From Actinomycetes bacterium (lineage in GTDB: Bacteria > Actinomycetota > Acidimicrobiia > Acidimicrobiales > Acidimicrobiaceae): a stretch of 10,406 nt of DNA. The translations under genes and the position numbers were made by a program. Location of the stretch: the NCBI GenBank assembly GCA_021833085.1, contig JAKBGL010000029.1, positions 1-10,406 of the forward strand, read 5' to 3'. The notes below the pieces were generated by a model, which saw only the letters and a program-made list of their open reading frames with translations, had not been told where the DNA came from and did not search any database. Below, one piece after another: positions 5,431 to 10,406 of this stretch (position 1 is its first letter; each line of letters starts with the position of its first letter).

Positions 5431-8400
5431 CTATACGAAGTTAGGCTCGCGTGAGGTCGTTTTCGTCTTTGTTCCAGGCAATGGAGCGAGTAGATTACTC
5501 AGGTCTTCAGGTGTGAACCGAGCTCCACTTTGTTTAGCTTCGTCTAAGATCCCAGAGGCCAACTCAGCTTTTTGTTGCTGGAGTTTCACTATCTTTTCTT
5601 CTATACTTCCAGCTACAATGAGCTTGTATACAAATACAGATTTATCTTGACCGATGCGGTGTGCTCTGTCCGTCGCTTGGTCCTCCGCCGCTGGGTTCCA
5701 CCAAGGATCGTAGTGAATAACCGTGTCCGCGGCCGTTAGGGTAAGTCCAACTCCGCCGGCCTTCAGGCTTATTAAAAATACAGGTACTTCTAGAGCCTGG
5801 AACCTCTTTACAGGAGTGACCCGATCTTTGGTATCACCTTTTAGCTCTACATAGTCAATACCGTTTTGCTGAAATGAGGTACCTATTATGTCGAGCATCT
5901 CTGTGAATTGAGAGAAAATGAGTATCCTTCTCCCTTCAGATAGAAGCTCTGGAACCATCTCTAATAAGGCGGCGTGTTTCGCCGACTGTGTGACCTTTCT
6001 AGCGACGTTAGATTTCAAAAGTCTTGGGTCGCAGCAGACCTGTCTAAGTTTCAATAACGCGTCTAGCACTATGATCTGACTTCTTTCAAGACCTCGTTTC
6101 GCAACTTCGTCTCGGATTCTTTTGTCCATTGTGACTCTTACGGACTCATAAAGATCTCTTTGCACCCCGTCTATTTCAATCGGACGTAATACTATGGTTT
6201 TTGGTGGGAGTTCTTTGGCGACATCAGACTTAGTTCTTCGCAGGATGAAGGGACGAAGTCTCTTTGACAAGGTACTGAGGCGGTTCTGATCCTTGTGAAC
6301 CTCGATCGGAGTTCCCCATACCTCTTTGAAGAAACTCTTGTCACCTAAAAATCCTGGCAGGAGGAAGTCGAATTGAGACCATAGCTCTAAAAGGTGATTC
6401 TCAATCGGTGTTCCCGTAAGGGATAGACGGTAATTACTTTCTAGTCGCCGTATAGCGGAAGCCGATTTCGACGCTATGTTTTTCACGTACTGAGCCTCGT
6501 CTAAGATCACAGTATGAAATGGTATTGGTTGAATCTTTTCGATATCGCGCCATATCAGAGGATACGTCGTAAGTACTAGATCAAAGTTAGATATTTCGAG
6601 GTAACGGCTGTGCCTCTCTGGCCCGTGTAGCGTGAGTACCGAGAGTGTTGGAGTGAACTTTTCCGCTTCGGTCTCCCAGGTATGAATGAGGGATGTTGGA
6701 AGTATGACCAAGACCGGATTAGCGAGCCTGCCAGCCTCTTTTTCGATTAACACATGGGTTAATGCTTGTAACGTTTTGCCAAGTCCCATGTCATCTGCAA
6801 GGATGCCGCCGAGGTTGTTTTCTCTCAGGAACTGCATCCAAGCTACCCCCTCGGCTTGATAGGTGCGCAGCTGTGCTTTTAGCGACGTAGGCGTAGTGAT
6901 TGGTTTTACACCTAGTGATGGGATTTGGGAGTTGGTAAGAGAAATAACGCTTTCGAGGCCCTTTTCGTCGATGTCGAAGTGAGAAGCTAGCTCCTTTGCT
7001 CTTGTTGCATCGAATCGTGAGAGGCGTAAATGATTACTCCCTTTTTTGGAAAAAAGATCGATTAAAGTGCCGACGATTGGTTTTAGTCTTGCAGCTTCGA
7101 CCTGAATCTGGGCGGTGTTTTGCGGCCTAAGTAGGATGACCTCGTTATCATCTATCTTTGACAACCCATTTGGACTGAGCCATCTACTATCCCGGGAGAA
7201 TAGTTCGACAAGTAGTTGTTTTAGATCTAGCCGCGCTCCTTCGACTTTGATGCCTATGTCGACGTCGAGCCAACCATCGTCGTTAGGCGTTAGGTCGAGA
7301 TACCACTCAGAGACTGAGACACGAAAGTGTCGAAAGCTAGGATCGATTTTGACGCCCCAACCTGCAGCCTTCAACTTTGGAAGCTCCTCCTGCATGAAGC
7401 CTTCCCAGGCATCTGCATCATCTAGTCCCATGAGGACGTTGTCATCGTTTTGGCCTTCTATCTCAAGAAGGTTAAGGTCAAAGTATCCTAATCCAGTTAG
7501 CTCGATTACCTCTATGAGGTCGTGCTCTCTTTGTTGATCGCGTCGTACGTGGATGGGTTCATTTGCCTCCCCGACTGTTATCTCATAGTTGTCGTCAATC
7601 TCAAACACTGCATCTTGGTATCGAAACTCGAAGTGCGCGAAGTCGATACTTTGATCATATGTCTCTTTAGACCATGGAGATCTGAACCTCATACGTGCGG
7701 TTGACGTTGAAAAGGTTACCAATGGCTCTAACGGAACATCAATCTGTCGCATGTGTTGGAAGGGCTCTTCAAGAGGAAGAGAAAGTTGTGTTTCGAAGTT
7801 GGATAAGAGCTGTCTCAAGTGCTTTGCTTCAACGGGATTGAGCGGAGGCGCCTTCAATATCTTGATTAGGAGTTTTTGATTGTCAAGGCAATTTACAGGC
7901 CCAACGATATGCTCGGTACTGTCGATGCCAAATAAAGTGTCTCCCACGGAGAAGGTCTGCAACCACCTTTGATCTCGTTGTAGACGCGGCGACTGTTCTC
8001 CCGACCTTTGAATATCCCAGTTGAGTATGGCTGGAAGCTCAGCAACATACGACAAGGGTATTTCAAATGTGTCAAAGTAGAGTTTATTAGTCGCACTCAG
8101 AGTCTGAATAACCTCATCGCAAAAAGTCGGGCCGAGCGGGATGAGAGGACTGTACATCGAGGTTGGTGGTGAATCTATCAGGAGCAGCTTCAATACATGT
8201 TGGTCGTGAGGAGTGACAAATGCAGGCGGGTTACGCAAAGCGTTCTGATAGTTGCTCCAATCTTCTAAAGTTCCTGTAAGTGAGCCATCTTTGCGTACTC
8301 GGGACTTTAATGGACGAAGGGCTGGACCTTTCCAGTGCTCAGTCAATGTTAACTTCCACACCAGTGCGTACGGACTAGTCCTAGGGGCCTTTTCTTCTTT

Positions 8401-8742
8401 GAAGTCTAATGTATCTGCTAATTCATCGAGAAAACTTTGTGCCTTTGACCTAATAGAGTCGTCTCGATCATCTGAACGGTACTTTACTGTAGCAAGAGCA
8501 ACAGCAGCTGCGTGTTTGCAGTAGAACGCTACTGGACAAGAGCATCTCGAAGATAGTTGACCGTTTCGAAAGTCAAGCGTTACGGCGTAGGGTTTCGCTG
8601 CCGTTCCTTTGACGGAGGCGGTAACGAGACTAGAGTCTATGGCGAGAGCTGATATATAACTCAAGTACGGTTGAGCTTTTTTGATCTCGCGCTCACCAAA
8701 ATAACTAAATATATCTACGAACGTGACGTCGTATGCGTCCAA
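5431..8742 (-). CDS. SWIM-domain SNF2-family ATPase (helicase superfamily 2)
   Basis: A 1103-residue bacterial SNF2 protein, an ATP-driven double-stranded-DNA translocase or remodeller. Near the N-terminus is a SWIM zinc finger, Cys67-x-Cys69-x5-Cys75-x-His77. A long middle region (about 90-600) has no motif I can name; it fits the bacterial SNF2-associated region. The motor has all main motifs: LADDMGLGKT with Lys656, DEAQ at 748-751, LTGTP at 775-779, SLKAGGVGLTLTAAD at 992-1006 and QATDRAHRIGQ at 1022-1032. Length is typical of SWIM-SNF2 proteins. The TTG start at 8742 is preceded by GGGGAG five bases away and no other start exists before the upstream in-frame stop at 8812-8814. It lies 144 bp after sufU on the same strand, so a separate promoter is likely. 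Bacterial relatives are linked to DNA repair, transcription recycling or defence. No nuclease, methylase or defence partner is adjacent, so a housekeeping role is more likely. Confidence 0.95.
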   Translation of the reverse strand: MDAYDVTFVDIFSYFGEREIKKAQPYLSYISALAIDSSLVTASVKGTAAKPYAVTLDFRNGQLSSRCSCPVAFYCKHAAAVALATVKYRSDDRDDSIRSKAQSFLDELADTLDFKEEKAPRTSPYALVWKLTLTEHWKGPALRPLKSRVRKDGSLTGTLEDWSNYQNALRNPPAFVTPHDQHVLKLLLIDSPPTSMYSPLIPLGPTFCDEVIQTLSATNKLYFDTFEIPLSYVAELPAILNWDIQRSGEQSPRLQRDQRWLQTFSVGDTLFGIDSTEHIVGPVNCLDNQKLLIKILKAPPLNPVEAKHLRQLLSNFETQLSLPLEEPFQHMRQIDVPLEPLVTFSTSTARMRFRSPWSKETYDQSIDFAHFEFRYQDAVFEIDDNYEITVGEANEPIHVRRDQQREHDLIEVIELTGLGYFDLNLLEIEGQNDDNVLMGLDDADAWEGFMQEELPKLKAAGWGVKIDPSFRHFRVSVSEWYLDLTPNDDGWLDVDIGIKVEGARLDLKQLLVELFSRDSRWLSPNGLSKIDDNEVILLRPQNTAQIQVEAARLKPIVGTLIDLFSKKGSNHLRLSRFDATRAKELASHFDIDEKGLESVISLTNSQIPSLGVKPITTPTSLKAQLRTYQAEGVAWMQFLRENNLGGILADDMGLGKTLQALTHVLIEKEAGRLANPVLVILPTSLIHTWETEAEKFTPTLSVLTLHGPERHSRYLEISNFDLVLTTYPLIWRDIEKIQPIPFHTVILDEAQYVKNIASKSASAIRRLESNYRLSLTGTPIENHLLELWSQFDFLLPGFLGDKSFFKEVWGTPIEVHKDQNRLSTLSKRLRPFILRRTKSDVAKELPPKTIVLRPIEIDGVQRDLYESVRVTMDKRIRDEVAKRGLERSQIIVLDALLKLRQVCCDPRLLKSNVARKVTQSAKHAALLEMVPELLSEGRRILIFSQFTEMLDIIGTSFQQNGIDYVELKGDTKDRVTPVKRFQALEVPVFLISLKAGGVGLTLTAADTVIHYDPWWNPAAEDQATDRAHRIGQDKSVFVYKLIVAGSIEEKIVKLQQQKAELASGILDEAKQSGARFTPEDLSNLLAPLPGTKTKTTSREPNFV

Positions 8743-8747
8743 GGAGA

Positions 8748-8753
8748 CTCCCC
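8748..8753 (-). promoter_or_regulatory. Ribosome binding site fixing a TTG start
   Basis: On the minus strand this reads GGGGAG, five bases before the TTG start codon of the SNF2 gene. No ATG or GTG lies between this start and the in-frame stop upstream, so the site decides the start. Confidence 0.6.
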
Positions 8754-8766
8754 AAGTAGTTTTGAA

Positions 8767-8795
8767 TTTAGAGTCTAACCACTTGTGCTTCGCAA
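8767..8795 (-). promoter_or_regulatory. Weak candidate promoter for the SNF2 gene
   Basis: On the minus strand TTGCGA (complement of 8790-8795) and TCTAAA (complement of 8767-8772) are separated by 17 bases and lie about 25 bp before the TTG start. Each box matches the sigma-70 consensus at four of six positions. The rest of the 144-bp gap to sufU (8743-8886) contains no clear terminator and no other gene. Confidence 0.25.
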
Positions 8796-8886
8796 TATGA
8801 CTTTGAGTCGGTTACCGTGCTCCGTGGTGGGATTTTGCTTAGACATCAACAAGACGGGAGGCAGTTATAAATGATGCGACTCGCGA

Positions 8887-9354
8887 TCAATTAGTCGTAG
8901 CGCCTTCAAGTGCTTGTGTCAGTGTATTCCAAGGTAGAGTCGCACACTTTATCCTAACGGGAAACTTCACCACACCTTGTAGTGCAATTAGCTCGCCAAC
9001 TGTGTATTCGTTGATTGGTTCAATCGTCTCGCCATCAGCATCTCCATCTTCGTCGAGGGCCATCATCTTTTTAAACGTTCTGATCGCCTTATAGGCATCA
9101 TTAATTGACCTGCCCTTTACTGCATTGGACATCAATGATGCTGAAGAGCGTGAAATTGAGCAACCTTGTCCATCTATTTTTATATCTTTGACTACTTCGT
9201 CCTCTACAAGTAGATAGACCTTTACCTCATCACCGCAGAGTGGGTTGTATCCTTGCTCAACTACCGCGGGCGGTGTTTCAAGTGTTCCTTGATTTCTGGG
9301 GTTCTTGTAGTGATCTAAGATGATCTCCCGGTAAAGATCTTCGAGACCTGGCAT
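8887..9354 (-). CDS. sufU: SufU, zinc-dependent sulfurtransferase of the SUF pathway
   Basis: A 155-residue NifU/IscU-like protein of the SufU type, which accepts persulfide sulfur from SufS and passes it on for iron-sulfur cluster assembly on the SufBCD scaffold. The zinc site residues are all present: Cys40 and Asp42 in NPLCGDE, Cys65 in GQGCSISRSSASLM, and Cys137 in RIKCATLPW. The insertion of about 20 residues before the last Cys that separates SufU from IscU is present as the acidic stretch DEDGDADGETIEP (101-113). The N-terminal LYREIILDHYKNPRN is highly typical. The ATG start at 9354 has AGGAG (complement of 9360-9364) five bases upstream and lies 13 bp after the sufS stop, so translation of the two is likely coordinated. 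No sufT-like gene follows; the SNF2 gene comes next after 144 bp. Confidence 0.95.
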   Translation of the reverse strand: MPGLEDLYREIILDHYKNPRNQGTLETPPAVVEQGYNPLCGDEVKVYLLVEDEVVKDIKIDGQGCSISRSSASLMSNAVKGRSINDAYKAIRTFKKMMALDEDGDADGETIEPINEYTVGELIALQGVVKFPVRIKCATLPWNTLTQALEGATTN

Positions 9355-9367
9355 TTATTCTCCTCTT

Positions 9368-10406
9368 TTACTTGAAAAACTCTTCGGTGTGCTCAAGAGC
9401 TGCGACCAGTGCCTCTACATCTTTTGCCGTGTTGTAGAGATAAAAAGAAGCGCGCGCTGTGGCTGGTACATTAAGTGAAGTCATCAATGGTTTCGCACAG
9501 TGATGACCGGCTCGCACGCAAACTCCTTCCTGATCGAGAATTTGAGAGACATCGTGCGGATGGATATCTTCTAGTTCAAAGGAGATGACCCCGGTGCGCT
9601 TTTTGGGATCTCGTGGACCAAAAACCTTGAGCCGAGCTCCGAAACGTTCTCCAAGCAGTTCTAGGGCATAGGTCGTCAACGATAGTTCATGAGTTCGAAT
9701 AGCATCTAAAGATACACCCTCAAGGTATGTAAGTGCAGCATCTAGCCCAACGGCCTCAGCTATTGGCGGTGTACCGGCCTCAAACTTGTGGGGTATGTCA
9801 TTGGTTGTAAATCCCTCCGTGGTGACGTTTCTGATCATCTCACCGCCTCCGAGAAATGGGTACATATCTTCGAGGATGGACTTCTTTGCCCAAAGTGCAC
9901 CGATACCGGTAGGCCCCAACATCTTATGCCCAGTAACGCAGTAAGCATCGATTCCAAGCTCATCCACGTTGGTTCTTATGTGAGGAGAATATTGAGCTCC
10001 ATCTGCTATTACTACTGCTCCAGCTTGATGAGCAAGCTGTGCTAGCTCCTGCACAGGGTTGATTGTGCCTAAGACGTTGGAAGCCATTGTGACTCCCAGT
10101 ATCTTTACACCCTTGAGCTGCTCTTCGATGTTGTCGAGTATGAGTTGACCGTCATCGTCGAAGTCCAAGAAACGCAGTTCAAACCCAATCTGTTCCTTGA
10201 GAATCATCCAAGGGACTATGTTGGCGTGGTGTTCCATTTTAGTGAGAAGAACGGCATCTTTTGAGGAAAGGTACTTTCTTCCATACCCGTGTGCAAATAG
10301 GTTAAATGCCTCCGTAGCATTTTTTGTAAAGACAACTTCGAGTTCTGGGCTTGGTGCCCCGATGAACCTTCCTAGGTGAGCCCGAGCCTCTTCGTATAGA
10401 TTCGTA
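9368..10406 (-). CDS. sufS: SufS cysteine desulfurase (partial, N-terminus outside the window)
   Basis: A PLP-dependent group II cysteine desulfurase that removes sulfur from cysteine and hands it to SufU. The frame stays open to the right edge, giving 345 visible residues; family members have about 405-425, so some 60-80 N-terminal residues are missing. The ATG at 10235-10237 is internal: the 56 codons before it encode conserved sequence such as FTKNATEAFNLFA and LLTKMEHHANIVPW. Catalytic features, numbered from the first complete visible codon: His60 in EHHAN stacking on PLP, Asp135 and Gln138 in ADGAQ, the Schiff-base Lys161 in VTGHKMLGP, and the persulfide-carrying Cys303 in RAGHHCAKP (codon at 9497-9499). 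All are intact. The gene lies directly before sufU, the usual order in actinobacteria and Firmicutes; sufB, sufD and sufC would be expected beyond the right edge. Confidence 0.96.
   Translation of the reverse strand, partial: TNLYEEARAHLGRFIGAPSPELEVVFTKNATEAFNLFAHGYGRKYLSSKDAVLLTKMEHHANIVPWMILKEQIGFELRFLDFDDDGQLILDNIEEQLKGVKILGVTMASNVLGTINPVQELAQLAHQAGAVVIADGAQYSPHIRTNVDELGIDAYCVTGHKMLGPTGIGALWAKKSILEDMYPFLGGGEMIRNVTTEGFTTNDIPHKFEAGTPPIAEAVGLDAALTYLEGVSLDAIRTHELSLTTYALELLGERFGARLKVFGPRDPKKRTGVISFELEDIHPHDVSQILDQEGVCVRAGHHCAKPLMTSLNVPATARASFYLYNTAKDVEALVAALEHTEEFFK

Noticed and set aside
7115..7537. 140-codon plus-strand open frame
   Set aside because: It lies wholly inside the SNF2 gene on the other strand, is Ser/Arg/Pro-rich as expected of an antisense shadow, and has no recognisable domain.
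8252..8524. 90-codon plus-strand open frame
   Set aside because: Antisense to the SNF2 gene's N-terminal part, including the SWIM-finger region; no independent support.
5431..8742. SNF2 gene as part of a phage-defence island
   Set aside because: No nuclease, methyltransferase, phospholipase D-like protein or mobile gene is adjacent; the neighbours are sufU/sufS and a two-component operon.
8881..8886. TCGCGA palindrome near the sufU stop
   Set aside because: Six-base palindromes are common by chance and nothing around it suggests a function.
10235..10237. ATG as the start of the cysteine desulfurase
   Set aside because: The frame is open to the window edge and the 56 codons before it encode conserved SufS sequence, so the gene is cut by the window rather than starting here.

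Overview
The window looks like ordinary chromosome from a moderate-GC actinobacterium (roughly half G+C by eye). I lean towards an Acidimicrobiia-like relative, but this is an inference. The pointers are a sufS-sufU pair of the Gram-positive/actinobacterial type, a small cytochrome-P450-type ferredoxin with its own reductase, an MprAB-like OmpR/histidine-kinase pair, an actinobacterial-style NAGPA-domain protein, and frequent GTG/TTG starts. I see no tRNA, rRNA, CRISPR array, insertion sequence, integrase or phage gene.

Layout. Positions 1-246 hold the possible C-terminal end of an unrecognised plus-strand gene. It runs tail to tail into a minus-strand electron-transfer pair: a ferredoxin gene (1444-1632) followed by an FAD-dependent ferredoxin reductase gene (243-1415). 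From a shared 133-bp divergent region carrying two inverted repeats, a plus-strand cluster starts: an OmpR-family response regulator (1766-2479), a membrane histidine kinase (2537-4108) and a membrane-anchored or exported phosphodiester-glycosidase-family protein (4135-5325). It converges on a long minus-strand gene for a SWIM-zinc-finger SNF2 ATPase (5431-8742). Upstream of that on the same strand are sufU (8887-9354) and sufS (9368 to beyond the right edge), the end of an iron-sulfur-cluster assembly operon.

How they fit together. SufS and SufU form a cysteine desulfurase/sulfurtransferase pair that supplies sulfur for Fe-S clusters; the ferredoxin is the only evident Fe-S client in the window. 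The ferredoxin and reductase should pass electrons from NAD(P)H to an oxygenase encoded elsewhere, since no P450 or dioxygenase gene is present. The regulator, kinase and glycosidase-like genes are tightly spaced and probably form one operon that senses and modifies something at the cell envelope. The SNF2 protein is probably a separate transcription unit acting on DNA. Nothing here amounts to a clear new defence or mobile system. The most worthwhile leads are the kinase-glycosidase operon, the operator-like palindromes and the atypical ferredoxin cluster motif.
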